From Sphingobacterium multivorum (GTDB taxonomy: Bacteria > Bacteroidota > Bacteroidia > Sphingobacteriales > Sphingobacteriaceae): a stretch of DNA of 64,000 nucleotides. Numbering within the stretch: position 1 is the stretch's first letter; each line of letters starts with the position of its first letter. Of the stretch, positions 1 to 9,305 are shown piece after piece. A program made the translations under genes and the position numbers. The notes under the pieces were generated by a model. It searched no databases. It worked only from the letters and a program-made list of their open reading frames with translations, and was not told where the DNA came from. The stretch covers positions 5,270,001-5,334,000 of the forward strand of contig NZ_CP154261.1 of NCBI RefSeq assembly GCF_039511225.1, written 5' to 3'.

Positions 1-1680
1 CGGCTTATACGAGCTGCCATCCAATAAATAATAGCGTCCAAAGGAGGCATTAAAAAAGGCATTTGCCCGCATTCCCGCAACAATCCGGAAGGCTGAATCA
101 ATCTTCCAGTTAAAAGAAATATAACCCGTATAATCATAGGCCTGGGCCCTAAAGATATTATCCTCCGTATTTGAATTTACCGGTGATATCTCCCCGGGAT
201 TAAAACGATGTAAGGTACCCTGGAGACCAAAATCCAAGGTGCGGTCCAATCCCATAAAATACGTAAAATCGGATTTCAAACTAAAGTCGCGTATCCGTGT
301 CAACCAGATCTGATTGTCACTCGATTCGGGTTTACTGACATCCAATTTATTATGATAATCACTGAATATAGCCGAAAGGTTCATAAATAATCGGTCACTA
401 TGCACATGGTTCCACCGCAAAGTAGAGGTCCAATTACCCCAACGATTGGTATTCTTATTCGGTGAAATAACTTTATCTTGCCCATAGTAACCCGAAAGAT
501 AAACCCGATTTTTCTCGTCAAATGTATAGTTGAACTTCACGTTATAGTCACTGTACTTACCTTTGACATTAAACAGCCGATAATCTGTGTTAAAAGCATT
601 TAATATACTTCCCCGTGCAGTGGCAATGAAAGCACCTTTTCCTTTTTTTATAAATGGTCCCTCAGCACCAACCCGAGCAATCAATAGACTTGATCCACCA
701 AAAACATGAAAAGCATTGGCATCGCCATCTCTGGTACTCATATCCATAATGGAAGAAAGACGTCCCCCTAAATTTGCAGGGATAGCATCCTTATAAAGCT
801 GGGTATTCTTCAAAATATCCGAATTAAACACCGAGGTTAAACCGAATAGATGCGATGGATTATAAACAACAGCTTCATCGAGCAAAATAAGATTCTGGTC
901 TTTACCGCTTCCCCTTACAAAAAGATTACTGCCACCTTCTGTTAATCCGTTAATCCCATTTTGCATCTGTAATACCTTCATGATATCAGCCTCGCCTTTA
1001 TAAAAAGCATTTCTTCGTGTTTGGGTCCAATTGATCTTATCGGTGAAACTTCCCATGTGCTGCGCAGTCAAGGAAGAATCCACATTGACCACCACCTCAC
1101 TCAAGTTGAAATCTACCGGAGCGAGCTTAATGACCAGGTAATTATTTTCTAACGCAGCATTTAATGAGACCACCCTTGTTTTATAGCCCAGATAACTTAC
1201 ATAACAACTGTATTCGCCCCGTGGTAATGTCAGTGAGTAAAACCCATATTTATTACTTAAACTACTTTTACCTTTCTCCGCGATCAACAAAGTGGCACCA
1301 ATCAGGTTTTCACCACTCAGACTGTCCACAACACGTCCTTTTATGGTAAAAGTTTTATCTTCCTCATAGAAGATCAGCGCCCTATTGATAATTGTAAATC
1401 CAACATTGGAATCTTTCAGCAAATAATTAAGAACTTCTTCCAAATTGGATTTGTCAAACGAACGACTATAGATGATGTCCTTGTTAAAAATCTGCTCATC
1501 ATAGGACATGGATATATCGTATGTTTTATGAATTTCGGTAAGTATCTGAATGATCTGTTTGTTGTGCGTGTCAATTGAAATCCGTAATTCAGCAGGGGAG
1601 TTCTGTCCGATGGCTTTCGAACATACAACCATAACTAACCAGCAGAAAAAGAGCAGACGATACAGTATCCTATCTTTCAT
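1..1680 (-). CDS. TonB-dependent outer-membrane receptor with STN signalling domain (partial, C-terminus outside window)
   Basis: The first 560 codons of an outer-membrane transporter; the rest lies beyond the left edge. It starts at the ATG at 1680, 18 nt after the FecR stop. Reading order: a signal peptide (about residues 1-25, ending near SKAIGQ), an STN domain (about 35-105), a carboxypeptidase-D regulatory-like beta-sandwich beginning FTIKGRVVDSLSGENLIGA, then the plug domain with LFVRGSGKDQNLILLDE. STN domains in FecA-type receptors contact a periplasmic FecR protein, so this is probably both transporter and sensor for the sigma/FecR pair encoded upstream. The ligand cannot be read from the sequence; iron chelates and glycans are both possible in this family. 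Domain calls are confident; substrate is unknown. Confidence 0.9.
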   Translation of the reverse strand, partial: MKDRILYRLLFFCWLVMVVCSKAIGQNSPAELRISIDTHNKQIIQILTEIHKTYDISMSYDEQIFNKDIIYSRSFDKSNLEEVLNYLLKDSNVGFTIINRALIFYEEDKTFTIKGRVVDSLSGENLIGATLLIAEKGKSSLSNKYGFYSLTLPRGEYSCYVSYLGYKTRVVSLNAALENNYLVIKLAPVDFNLSEVVVNVDSSLTAQHMGSFTDKINWTQTRRNAFYKGEADIMKVLQMQNGINGLTEGGSNLFVRGSGKDQNLILLDEAVVYNPSHLFGLTSVFNSDILKNTQLYKDAIPANLGGRLSSIMDMSTRDGDANAFHVFGGSSLLIARVGAEGPFIKKGKGAFIATARGSILNAFNTDYRLFNVKGKYSDYNVKFNYTFDEKNRVYLSGYYGQDKVISPNKNTNRWGNWTSTLRWNHVHSDRLFMNLSAIFSDYHNKLDVSKPESSDNQIWLTRIRDFSLKSDFTYFMGLDRTLDFGLQGTLHRFNPGEISPVNSNTEDNIFRAQAYDYTGYISFNWKIDSAFRIVAGMRANAFFNASFGRYYLLDGSSYKP

Positions 1681-1698
1681 ATCAGCAACGCGAAGAGT

Positions 1699-2709
1699 CT
1701 ATTCGTAGATACTATATCCCTTTTTACCAGTTTTCCATTTCACATTTAAGGTTTTGGAAAGAATCTGAACGATCTCATTGAGCGTCTGCCCATCAAAATA
1801 CATGCTGAGCTTCCGTGCTTTTAAACTATCTCCAACGACAGTTATATTCGCCCGAAAGTGCTTTTCCAAATCTGAGCAGATACTATCCAACCGAACATTT
1901 GAGTAGCTCAGCTTTTGCGCTACGTCAGTATCATTGTCTACCGACAGATCAATTTTAGATAAAGACGCTGTTTGTCTTTTATAAAGGCCCTTTTGATTTT
2001 TCTGTAAAACAAGCTCTTTTGCATGATCACCCTTTCCACTACTTAAGGCTACTACCCCCTCTTTCACAAATACTTCGACATCATCTTTCAGTAAATTGAC
2101 CTCAAAGGTAGTGCCGATATCACGTACATAATTATGTTCAAGATCAACCACAAAGGAGCTTCCTGTTTGATGTTTGACATCGAATAGCGCTTTTCCCTTT
2201 TTGAGCTCGACAGTTCTTTGCTGTGGAAATGTCCTTTTGTTGAACATCGCTTCAGCTCCGGCCTGTAGTGTGATGATCGAACCATCGGGAAGTAGGGTAG
2301 GCTGCTGAGCTACTGATCCATATAATCGGATTTCATTGCCCATCCAACGGTCGAAGTTCAGGTAACCGGCAAAACCGACCACGAACAATACGGCTGCAGC
2401 CACAAATTTCATCCAGGGTTTCCAGATTGTTCGTACCGCTGTCGCGATCTCCGGTTTTTGATGATCCCCTGTTTTATCCAACTGATTTTTAAATTTTTCC
2501 CATTGGCTACCAGTATCTACTTTTTTATAGCATTCCAGTACTATAAGGTCGTCAGCTATACTTCTAACTTCGTGGTATAGATCGTGGTTTTCCACATCCT
2601 CCGAAATCCAACGCCCAAGCAACACTCCTTCCCTTTCGGAAATAGTCCCATCCAGCTCTTTCTGAATCAAGTCATAAGGAATAAATCTTGAAGTATTGTT
2701 TTCTTCCAT
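1699..2709 (-). CDS. FecR-family anti-sigma factor
   Basis: A 336-aa single-pass inner-membrane anti-sigma factor. It has a cytoplasmic N-terminal region of about 100 residues, one membrane segment near residues 103-121 (FVAAAVLFVVGFAGYL), a periplasmic FecR domain (about 125-235), and a C-terminal DUF4974-type domain (about 265-336) typical of the Bacteroidota versions. It starts 2 nt after the sigma-factor stop and ends 18 nt before the TonB receptor start, so the three genes form one operon. Known role of the family: it holds the partner ECF sigma factor inactive until the STN domain of the receptor signals ligand binding. Regulation of this particular receptor is inferred from gene order. 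Confidence 0.93.
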   Translation of the reverse strand: MEENNTSRFIPYDLIQKELDGTISEREGVLLGRWISEDVENHDLYHEVRSIADDLIVLECYKKVDTGSQWEKFKNQLDKTGDHQKPEIATAVRTIWKPWMKFVAAAVLFVVGFAGYLNFDRWMGNEIRLYGSVAQQPTLLPDGSIITLQAGAEAMFNKRTFPQQRTVELKKGKALFDVKHQTGSSFVVDLEHNYVRDIGTTFEVNLLKDDVEVFVKEGVVALSSGKGDHAKELVLQKNQKGLYKRQTASLSKIDLSVDNDTDVAQKLSYSNVRLDSICSDLEKHFRANITVVGDSLKARKLSMYFDGQTLNEIVQILSKTLNVKWKTGKKGYSIYE

Positions 2710-2711
2710 AA

Positions 2712-3326
2712 CTATAAGATAATAAACTGGACAAAAAGTCCTAATGAAAAAAATAAAAAGCCAATGAGAAGCAACAGAAATGTTTTTTGCTTGGCCAAAG
2801 CGACCCGAATTTTATCGTAAGCAATGGTCAGATGATTTTTAACCGTTTTTATGGAGATTCCCAATTGATCCGCGATTTCCTGTTGTTTCATCTTCTCGTA
2901 CTTACTCATAAGAACGATTTTTCGACACTGCGGCGGCAGTCCTTCCAGTATACTTTCGATCATCAACAACTTGGATTCGTAAAGTGCGGCACGATCAGTT
3001 TCATCTTCATCATCGGTCAGATCCAATTCCTTGCTATAATCGTTATTCCGTTTCAAAAAACGTTGATTCTTTTTGAGGTAGGTAAGCGAAAGGTTGATAA
3101 CGCTGCGAGATAGGTAAGCTCCCAGTGATTGACTAATGGCCAACTTGCCTGCATTTTCCCATAACATCATAAATACGTCATTAGTGAGCTCCTCAGCGAT
3201 GGCCTCCTCACGCACGTACCGAAAAGATAAGCTATACAATTTACGGAAATGGCTCTTATAAATAGCTTCAAAAGCATCACGATCTTTTTGGACTATCTTC
3301 TTAAGCAGGTCAACGTCATTTGACAT
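2712..3326 (-). CDS. ECF-type RNA polymerase sigma factor with hydrophobic C-terminal tail
   Basis: A 204-aa sigma-70 family factor of the Bacteroidota FecI-like group. Region 2 lies at about residues 12-85 (core-binding and -10 recognition, with AIYKSHFRKLYSLSFRYV) and region 4 at about 128-178, a helix-turn-helix containing QQEIADQLGISIKTVKNHL. It heads the sigma-FecR-receptor operon and is presumably released by that FecR to transcribe this operon or other targets. Unusual feature: the last 22 residues (about 183-204) are strongly hydrophobic, with FLLLLIGFLFFSLGLFV, which could be a C-terminal membrane anchor. Such tails occur in some Bacteroidota ECF factors, but their role is unclear to me. 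Confidence 0.92.
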   Translation of the reverse strand: MSNDVDLLKKIVQKDRDAFEAIYKSHFRKLYSLSFRYVREEAIAEELTNDVFMMLWENAGKLAISQSLGAYLSRSVINLSLTYLKKNQRFLKRNNDYSKELDLTDDEDETDRAALYESKLLMIESILEGLPPQCRKIVLMSKYEKMKQQEIADQLGISIKTVKNHLTIAYDKIRVALAKQKTFLLLLIGFLFFSLGLFVQFIIL

Positions 3327-3511
3327 AGGACTTCGGTAAAGCTAATAATAAACGTATGTAAAAATAATCAAATTCCATGGAGATTTTATGCATCTAGTTA
3401 ATTTACAACTCAATGAGTCACCAAAACTGTTTAACGTAAAAACAAACAATAACGCGACTCAATTAAGTGAATTTTAAATAAATTTTCTATTTTTACAAAA
3501 AATCACAAAAC

Positions 3512-4342
3512 ATGTTAAAAAATCACTTTTTTATAAGTTTAATTTTATTTATTTTCATTTCATGTACCAAAGAAAATTATCCTGAAAACCCAGCGGTAAT
3601 AAAACCAGAAGAGGAATCTCTTACAACAAGAATGACCAAAAATATGGATGTTTGGACTGACAATAGGGTGATTAATATATTTGAAGAAGGTAAAATCCGT
3701 ATTTATGATAAAGAGGACCATACGGATCATTACACTACTTTCCAATTGGATAAAGAGGCTGTCGATTCTATTGTATGGCATATTGATGATATTTTACACT
3801 ACAGTTCAGGCGTTAATCCTTTTCGTTCCATGACAGGTGTCACATTTTACAAACCTGGGGAATACAAATTTAACTTACTAGTTTACAAAGACAATAAGGT
3901 GGTCAAAAAAGCTGAGCTTATGATCAGAGCCGTTCCCGGAAAAGATTTTTTTAATATCGATTGGGGAAATCCACCGAGCAGCAGCATTGTAGGGCAATCG
4001 TACTCCTACAAAGGTTATCGCGTTGATCAAACTTATGTAAAAAAACAATATCCCTATAGTAGCATAGATTTTTATTATGAAAATAAATCCGCACAATTAA
4101 CACCAGAAAAAGAAAAAGAATATTTACTGGAAGCGGCAAGTAAAACCTATAGTAGCCCTTCGCTCTCTGCAGGGAATAATGGCCAAGCTGAACTAGATAA
4201 TAAGTATAATTTACTTTTCAAAAATAAGTTTAACGCCACTACAGTAGCAATCTGGGAAAACCGATCTACCGCTGTCGCCCTGATAGGTTATCCAAAAGAT
4301 AATATTGAACATTATAGGATTATCGGAGAGCCTAAATATTAA
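3512..4342 (+). CDS. Putative lipoprotein, function unknown
   Basis: A 276-aa protein with a short lipoprotein signal peptide (LILFIFISC; lipidated Cys18) followed by an acidic, flexible linker. No family was recognised. The body contains repeated beta-strand-like stretches (VTFYKPGEYKFNLLVYKDNK) resembling a PKD/Ig-like fold, then a Ser/Tyr-rich region. A TATTTTTA element (3488-3495), one mismatch from the Bacteroidota -7 consensus, lies just upstream. The next gene encodes another lipoprotein of similar base composition, 99 nt downstream; the two may form a small surface or periplasmic unit, but nothing shows what it does. Coding status is supported by the clean signal peptide, typical codon use and the absence of a better frame. 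Confidence 0.75.
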   Translation: MLKNHFFISLILFIFISCTKENYPENPAVIKPEEESLTTRMTKNMDVWTDNRVINIFEEGKIRIYDKEDHTDHYTTFQLDKEAVDSIVWHIDDILHYSSGVNPFRSMTGVTFYKPGEYKFNLLVYKDNKVVKKAELMIRAVPGKDFFNIDWGNPPSSSIVGQSYSYKGYRVDQTYVKKQYPYSSIDFYYENKSAQLTPEKEKEYLLEAASKTYSSPSLSAGNNGQAELDNKYNLLFKNKFNATTVAIWENRSTAVALIGYPKDNIEHYRIIGEPKY

Positions 4343-4441
4343 AACATGTTTTAATATTAGAGAAACAAAAGAATGTTTACACGCTAATTTTAACTGCTAT
4401 TTTTATAGTTTTCATAAAAGCCTCAAATTTATTTTACAATC

Positions 4442-5164
4442 ATGAAATCATTTTTTTTATTCACTGTAATAGGTCTTTTCTTTATTTCTTGCAAAAAAGA
4501 TCAACCTGAAGTTAATCCTGATGACAATACAAAAGCAAAACTCATGTTGAGCGACAGTATTTCATATACAATTGACGGCGTAAAATATGCTTCTAATGAT
4601 CGATATGCGAATGGCTACAGTAATAAGCAAATTAACATCAAACCCTATAATCAGGAATTGCCCAATAGACATTTTGCTTATAACACCGGTAATACTTGGT
4701 GGTATGGCGAAAAAGATTCTTTGCTCGTTGAATATAATTATGCATTTTCAGGCGAAGCAAATGTGACAATTGGTTTTACTAAAAAATACAATATAGCGAA
4801 ATTGCAAGAAGGAGCAACAGTGTATCAACCTATCAATGGATTTCAATTGGCAACAGGACCGCAACAATTTATCACAGACTATGCACGTGAAAATAAAACT
4901 TCAGGTGTATTTCTAAGTATTTCTCCTCAAACGGAAGAAGCTATGTTTTCGTACATTCCCAATCGATCCATGACAAAACCGGTCCAATTGAATAACAATA
5001 TCCAGGATGACGCTACGTTTACGATTTTGAAGTTTGAAAAGCTCGACAGGGGATTTTATTTACTGGAAGCCGAGTTTGAACTTAATGGGTATACGGAAAA
5101 GAATAAAAAATATCGTATCAAAGATGGTTATGTACGATTAGTCAGCCAATTTAAACACTTTTAA
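4442..5164 (+). CDS. Putative lipoprotein, function unknown
   Basis: A 240-aa protein with signal peptide and lipobox (IGLFFISC; lipidated Cys17) followed by KKDQPEVNPDD, the usual charged linker. No domain was recognised; the remainder is rich in Tyr, Asn and Thr and looks beta-rich. It follows another orphan lipoprotein on the same strand and is closed by a strong hairpin terminator starting 7 nt after its stop, so transcription ends before the DUF255 gene. A weak TATTTTAC element (4430-4437) stands exactly 4 nt before the ATG. The function cannot be inferred from sequence or neighbours. Confidence 0.75.
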   Translation: MKSFFLFTVIGLFFISCKKDQPEVNPDDNTKAKLMLSDSISYTIDGVKYASNDRYANGYSNKQINIKPYNQELPNRHFAYNTGNTWWYGEKDSLLVEYNYAFSGEANVTIGFTKKYNIAKLQEGATVYQPINGFQLATGPQQFITDYARENKTSGVFLSISPQTEEAMFSYIPNRSMTKPVQLNNNIQDDATFTILKFEKLDRGFYLLEAEFELNGYTEKNKKYRIKDGYVRLVSQFKHF

Positions 5165-5170
5165 TGTAGA

Positions 5171-5226
5171 AGAATCTGCATCAACTAGCATTGTTTTGCA
5201 AGGCAATGCTAGTTGATGCAGATTTT
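5171..5226 (+). terminator. Long intrinsic terminator after the lipoprotein gene
   Basis: A perfect 21-bp inverted repeat (5173-5193 with 5204-5224) around a 10-nt loop, ending in TTTT at 5223-5226. It extends by a G-U and an A-U pair on the outside. It begins 7 nt after the lipoprotein stop and ends 15 nt before the ATG chosen for the next gene, which argues against the in-frame upstream start codon at 5191 inside the hairpin. Confidence 0.8.
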
Positions 5227-5229
5227 CAC

Positions 5230-5237
5230 TACCTTCG
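5230..5237 (+). promoter_or_regulatory. Putative -7 element of the DUF255 gene
   Basis: TACCTTCG matches the Bacteroidota TAnnTTTG element in all but one position and lies 4 nt before the ATG at 5242. No TTG lies at the usual upstream distance (one is present at only 14 nt). If used, the transcript would start at or next to the start codon. Confidence 0.4.
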
Positions 5238-5241
5238 TCTT

Positions 5242-7242
5242 ATGGCGAATCAATTGCAATTTGAAAATTCACCGTACCTTAAACAGCACGCACACAATCC
5301 AGTAGATTGGATGCCCTGGGGACCGGAAGCTTTAAAAAAAGCAAAAGACGAAAATAAACTCATCATTGTAAGCATTGGCTACTCGGCTTGCCACTGGTGT
5401 CATGTGATGGAGCGTGAAAGTTTTGAAAACTCAGCCATCGCCCAAACCATGAATACGTTTTTCGTATCGATCAAAATCGATCGTGAAGAACGCCCCGATA
5501 TCGATCAAGTTTATATGCTTGCTGTGCAGCTGATGACCAATGCTGGCGGCTGGCCATTGAATTGTATCTGCCTACCCGATGGAAGACCAATTTATGGTGG
5601 CACCTATTTCAAACCGCACGACTGGCAGAATATTTTATTGCAAATTGCACAAATGTGGGCGGAGAAACCCGAAGTCGCGTTTGACTATGCTGAAAAACTA
5701 AACAACGGCATCCGACGCGCCGAGCAACTGCCCATTCACCCCATCCCCGATCAATACACGATCGACGACTTAAATGAAATTGTTGCCCCTTGGACCGAGA
5801 TGTTCGATAAAAATGAAGGCGGTTATCAAAAAACACCCAAATTTCCGTTACCAAACAATTGGTTATTCTTGCTAAAATATGCGGTGCTTGCCGACAATCA
5901 GGAACTCCTGGATCATGTTCATTTGACGTTGAAAAAGATCGGATCAGGAGGTATCTACGACCAGATCGGTGGTGGCTTTGCGCGTTATTCGGTTGACCAT
6001 TATTGGCATATTCCCCACTTCGAAAAAATGCTTTACGACAACGGGCAATTACTATCCCTTTATGCCGAAGCTTATCAACAAAATCGAGATCCATTCTATA
6101 AGCGGATTATCGAGGAAACGATTGACTGGGCCGAGCGCGAAATGCTTGCGCCGAACCATGGTTTCTATAGCGCTTTAGATGCAGATAGCGAAGGGATTGA
6201 AGGAAAATATTATTCATTCACTAAGGCTGAATTTAACGAGGTATTGGGCGATGATGCTGCCCTCCTTGGCCAATATTTTAACATCACCGAAGCAGGGAAC
6301 TGGACGGAAGAGAAAACTAACATCCCAATTTGCGCCATTAATGCAGACCAGTTAGCCGTAAAGGTCAATATGTCAGCTGACGAATGGGCAGATTTTCTAA
6401 AAATTTCAAAGAAAAAATTATACAACTATCGTGAACAACGGATCCGTCCGGGACTCGACCATAAGCAGCTGACCACCTGGAATGCTTTATTTCTAAAAGG
6501 ACTCCTAGATGCCTATCACAGTCTTGGGAACAGCCATTTTCTTGAACTCGCTTTAAACAATGCCCACTTTATCTGTACGCATCTTATTCAAGACAATCTT
6601 CAGTTATTGCACCAACCAAAAGATAACAACAGAGCGATCGCAGGTTTCCTAGACGACTATGCATTCACTATTGAAGCCTTTATAGCCTTATATGAGGCCA
6701 CATTTGACCTCAATTGGCTCACAAAAGCAAGACAGCTCGCTGATAGTGCCATTGCATTGTTTTACGATGGATCACAAAAAACATTCTACTACACATCGTC
6801 GGAGGCAGAGGAACTTATTGCACGGAAAAGCGAAATTATGGATAACGTAATCCCTTCCTCTTCGTCGACAATGGTTCGCCAATTGAAACGATTAGGTTTA
6901 CTTTTTGACGATGAAAATTACATCGCCATTACAGACCAATTGCTGGCGAATGTATTCCCGCAAATCAAGACTTATGGTTCGGCCTATTCAAATTGGGCAA
7001 TATTATTGCTAGAAGAAATATATGGAATCAATGAAATTGCATTGACGGGGGATAAAGCGATGGCTTTCAAAAATGAACTCGGCAAATATTATATTCCTAA
7101 CAAAATTGTTCTTGGCGGTACGGAAGAAAATCTTCCATTGCTAGAACATAGAGTCGGAAAGGAGACAAAAGCATATCTTTGTAAAAACAGGACCTGCAGT
7201 CTACCACAGGACTCCATAGAAGCGTTAATAAATTATATTTAA
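5242..7242 (+). CDS. DUF255 thioredoxin-domain protein (YyaL / SPATA20 family)
   Basis: A 666-aa cytosolic protein. The N-terminal thioredoxin-like DUF255 domain (about residues 1-165) carries the family hallmark SACHWCHVMERESFEN with a CHWC redox-type motif at Cys50 and Cys53. It is followed by an (alpha/alpha)6-barrel-like region resembling N-acylglucosamine 2-epimerase/cellobiose epimerase folds (about 200-600), with GGGFARYSVDHYWHIPHFEKM. The length is normal for the family. The start at MANQLQFENSPYLKQH was preferred to an in-frame start 51 nt upstream, which lies inside the terminator hairpin; family members begin near N-R-L-x-x-E-x-S-P-Y-L. The biochemical role of the family is not established. 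The next gene follows after 37 nt. Confidence 0.93.
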   Translation: MANQLQFENSPYLKQHAHNPVDWMPWGPEALKKAKDENKLIIVSIGYSACHWCHVMERESFENSAIAQTMNTFFVSIKIDREERPDIDQVYMLAVQLMTNAGGWPLNCICLPDGRPIYGGTYFKPHDWQNILLQIAQMWAEKPEVAFDYAEKLNNGIRRAEQLPIHPIPDQYTIDDLNEIVAPWTEMFDKNEGGYQKTPKFPLPNNWLFLLKYAVLADNQELLDHVHLTLKKIGSGGIYDQIGGGFARYSVDHYWHIPHFEKMLYDNGQLLSLYAEAYQQNRDPFYKRIIEETIDWAEREMLAPNHGFYSALDADSEGIEGKYYSFTKAEFNEVLGDDAALLGQYFNITEAGNWTEEKTNIPICAINADQLAVKVNMSADEWADFLKISKKKLYNYREQRIRPGLDHKQLTTWNALFLKGLLDAYHSLGNSHFLELALNNAHFICTHLIQDNLQLLHQPKDNNRAIAGFLDDYAFTIEAFIALYEATFDLNWLTKARQLADSAIALFYDGSQKTFYYTSSEAEELIARKSEIMDNVIPSSSSTMVRQLKRLGLLFDDENYIAITDQLLANVFPQIKTYGSAYSNWAILLLEEIYGINEIALTGDKAMAFKNELGKYYIPNKIVLGGTEENLPLLEHRVGKETKAYLCKNRTCSLPQDSIEALINYI

Positions 7243-7279
7243 TAAACGGTAGCCTCGGGCTTCCAAAAATCAAAATCAG

Positions 7280-7777
7280 ATGGCTATAAAAGCAAACGAC
7301 GTCGTAGCATTGACGTACAGACTTCACACAGTAGAAAACGGTGAAAAAGTTTTCGTTGAAGAAACAACTGCAGAACAACCTTTAGATTTCTTATATGGTG
7401 TAGGTATGATGTTACCAAAATTTGAAGAAAACATCGCAGACTTAAACGTTGGTGATAAAATTTCATTTGAATTGGCACCGGATGATGCTTACGGTCAAAA
7501 AGACGACAGAGCATTCGCACAATTGCCAGTAGATATGTTCAAAGAAACAGGTTTACCTCCAGTAGGAGAAGTATTGCCTCTACAAGACAACCAAGGAAAC
7601 CAATTCCGCGCTGTAGTAGCTGAGGTTACTCCAGAAGTAGTTGTTGCTGACTTAAACCACCCAATGGCTGGTAAAACATTAAATTTCGATATTGAAATCT
7701 TAACTGTACGTCCTGCTACTGAAGAAGAGTTGTCTCACGGACACTCGCATGGTGTAGACGGTACGCAAGGTCACTAA
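7280..7777 (+). CDS. slyD: SlyD-like FKBP-type peptidyl-prolyl cis-trans isomerase
   Basis: A 165-aa cytosolic folding helper. The N-terminal half has the FKBP core (YRLHTVENGEKVFVEET ... LDFLYGVGMMLPKFEENI) interrupted by an insert-in-flap domain (about residues 70-125, beginning PDDAYGQKDDRAFAQLP), which is the chaperone part of SlyD. The core resumes with NHPMAGKTLNFDIEILTV. The tail is short and has two histidines (HGHSHGVDGTQGH) rather than the long metal-binding His/Cys tail of E. coli SlyD, so nickel handling is less certain. A strong terminator follows directly. It may be cotranscribed with the DUF255 gene 37 nt upstream. Confidence 0.92.
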   Translation: MAIKANDVVALTYRLHTVENGEKVFVEETTAEQPLDFLYGVGMMLPKFEENIADLNVGDKISFELAPDDAYGQKDDRAFAQLPVDMFKETGLPPVGEVLPLQDNQGNQFRAVVAEVTPEVVVADLNHPMAGKTLNFDIEILTVRPATEEELSHGHSHGVDGTQGH

Positions 7778-7793
7778 TACGGACCCAGAATAC

Positions 7794-7838
7794 TAAAAAA
7801 CAAAGCCGGGTGTTAATTGACACCCGGCTTTGTTTTTT
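7794..7838 (+). terminator. Intrinsic terminator after slyD
   Basis: A perfect 14-bp stem (7800-7813 with 7820-7833) around a 6-nt loop, with an A-run on the left and TTTTTT at 7833-7838. It lies 22 nt after the slyD stop. Confidence 0.9.
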
Positions 7839-7878
7839 ACTTCTTTAAAAATCGTATCTTGTTTTAAACAGACGAAAG

Positions 7879-8568
7879 ATGCTAACATTTGCGGAAAAAG
7901 TAGTTTTATTCAATAAACATCTACATTATCAGGGAAGTCTTCCCCAAGCATTCAATGTAATTAACCCCTATCTTGATAACCCCGAGACATTGGTCGTGAT
8001 GGAACAGTTCTACCACAAATACTACAATGATAACCTAACAAGAAAATTCATTATTGGCATTAATCCGAGCAGACACGGGGCAGGTGTAACGGGAGTTCCT
8101 TTTACGGATACCAAAAGACTAGCTAGCGCATGTGGCATACAAATGCATTCTGCATATACCCATGAAATATCTTCGGTGTTCATGTACGATATGATCGAAG
8201 CCTATGGTGGCCCCGATATTTTCTACAAACAATTTTATATCAATTCACCCTTTCCCCTGGCGATTGTCCGAGAAACGAAACCCAACAACTGGATCAATGC
8301 AAACTACTATGATGATAAAACACTCTTCGACATGGTCAGCCCTTTTATGCTTGATTCATTGAAACAACACATCGCTATGGGCCTAGCGACGGAGGAGGTC
8401 TTTGTGCTCGGAAAGAAAAATGCAGCTTTTCTCGCTAAGATCAACAAAGAAGAAAAGTTGTTTGGAAAAATGACCGTTCTAGACCACCCGCGCTATATAC
8501 AACAATATAAATCCAAAGACAAACTGCACTACATCGATAATTACATCAGCGTGCTGAGCACAGACTAG
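7879..8568 (+). CDS. SMUG2-type uracil-DNA glycosylase family protein
   Basis: A 229-aa protein resembling SMUG2 (DUF4918) DNA glycosylases, which cut the base-sugar bond of damaged bases in DNA. The glycosylase motif 1 region reads FIIGINPSRHGAGVTGVPFT (about residues 57-76), with the GINPSRHGAG core typical of the SMUG family. The late motif 2 region reads VLDHPRYIQQY (about 201-211), where the HPRY loop would insert into DNA. The length is normal. It stands alone between the slyD terminator and a convergent mnmD gene. Family assignment is by motif; substrate range (uracil, hydroxymethyluracil, others) cannot be read. Confidence 0.88.
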   Translation: MLTFAEKVVLFNKHLHYQGSLPQAFNVINPYLDNPETLVVMEQFYHKYYNDNLTRKFIIGINPSRHGAGVTGVPFTDTKRLASACGIQMHSAYTHEISSVFMYDMIEAYGGPDIFYKQFYINSPFPLAIVRETKPNNWINANYYDDKTLFDMVSPFMLDSLKQHIAMGLATEEVFVLGKKNAAFLAKINKEEKLFGKMTVLDHPRYIQQYKSKDKLHYIDNYISVLSTD

Positions 8569-8639
8569 CTTATCGCACATGTAAACTCTAAACAACGTAT
8601 GATTAACTTTTTCCGATGCTATTATAAAAGAATCATCCG

Positions 8640-9305
8640 CTACAATTTTGTGGCACGCAGCATTTCTCGCTTGCCTGGTGCGCCAGGTGCCTTTTCTATG
8701 GTAAATCCCAATGCTTTCATACTGCGTTTGAGGTTCCCGGTAATCGCATAAGTCACAAAGACGCCACCCGGTTTAACAAACTGTGCAATATGCCCCAAGG
8801 CAGCATCATTCCACATCTCAGGCTGATGCACAGCAGCAAAGGCATCAAAATAAACGACGTCAAATAAGCGGTCCGATTGAAAATTCATCAACAGGGTATG
8901 ATCAATATGAAGTTTTAATTGTTCGTTAATCTGCACGTTTCCCGTCAAAGCCAGCTCGTATGCATTCAAATAGCTTGTCCAAACAGTTGGGTGTACCGTC
9001 GCATCATAGCCCGTTGCAGCAATAGTAGACAAAGGCAGGGGAAATCCTTCAATTCCGACGTATTCCACCTGAAAAGATTTATCCCTAAGAAAGTCGGCTG
9101 TTTGTAGAAAATTCAAACCGGTACCAAAGCCAACCTCCAAGATACCAACGTCGGCGGCTCCTGTCGTTTGTACATAGTGGTCAAGCCCTGTTTTTATAAA
9201 AACATGCCTGCTTTCCTGTACCGCGCCGTGTTTCGAATGATAACATTCACCTATTTCAGCATTAAACAAAGTTTTCGAACCATCTCCTGTCGTTACAAAT
9301 TCCAT
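8640..9305 (-). CDS. mnmD: tRNA 5-methylaminomethyl-2-thiouridine methyltransferase MnmD
   Basis: A 221-aa SAM-dependent methyltransferase for the last step of mnm5s2U34 synthesis in tRNA anticodons. The family opening is present (VTTGDGSKTLFNAEIGECYHS, residues 4 on), then HGAVQESRHVFIKTGL, the SAM-binding motif ILEVGFGTGLNFL, and the catalytic-site aspartates in VVYFDAFAAVHQPEMW. This is a stand-alone MnmD, not fused to the MnmC oxidase half as in E. coli; stand-alone forms are common in Bacteroidota and Gram-positives. It faces the SMUG2 gene convergently with a 71-nt gap. Confidence 0.93.
   Translation of the reverse strand: MEFVTTGDGSKTLFNAEIGECYHSKHGAVQESRHVFIKTGLDHYVQTTGAADVGILEVGFGTGLNFLQTADFLRDKSFQVEYVGIEGFPLPLSTIAATGYDATVHPTVWTSYLNAYELALTGNVQINEQLKLHIDHTLLMNFQSDRLFDVVYFDAFAAVHQPEMWNDAALGHIAQFVKPGGVFVTYAITGNLKRSMKALGFTIEKAPGAPGKREMLRATKL

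Noticed and set aside
5609..6094. 161-codon minus-strand frame
   Set aside because: Antisense shadow of the DUF255 gene; Arg/Cys-rich composition typical of shadows.
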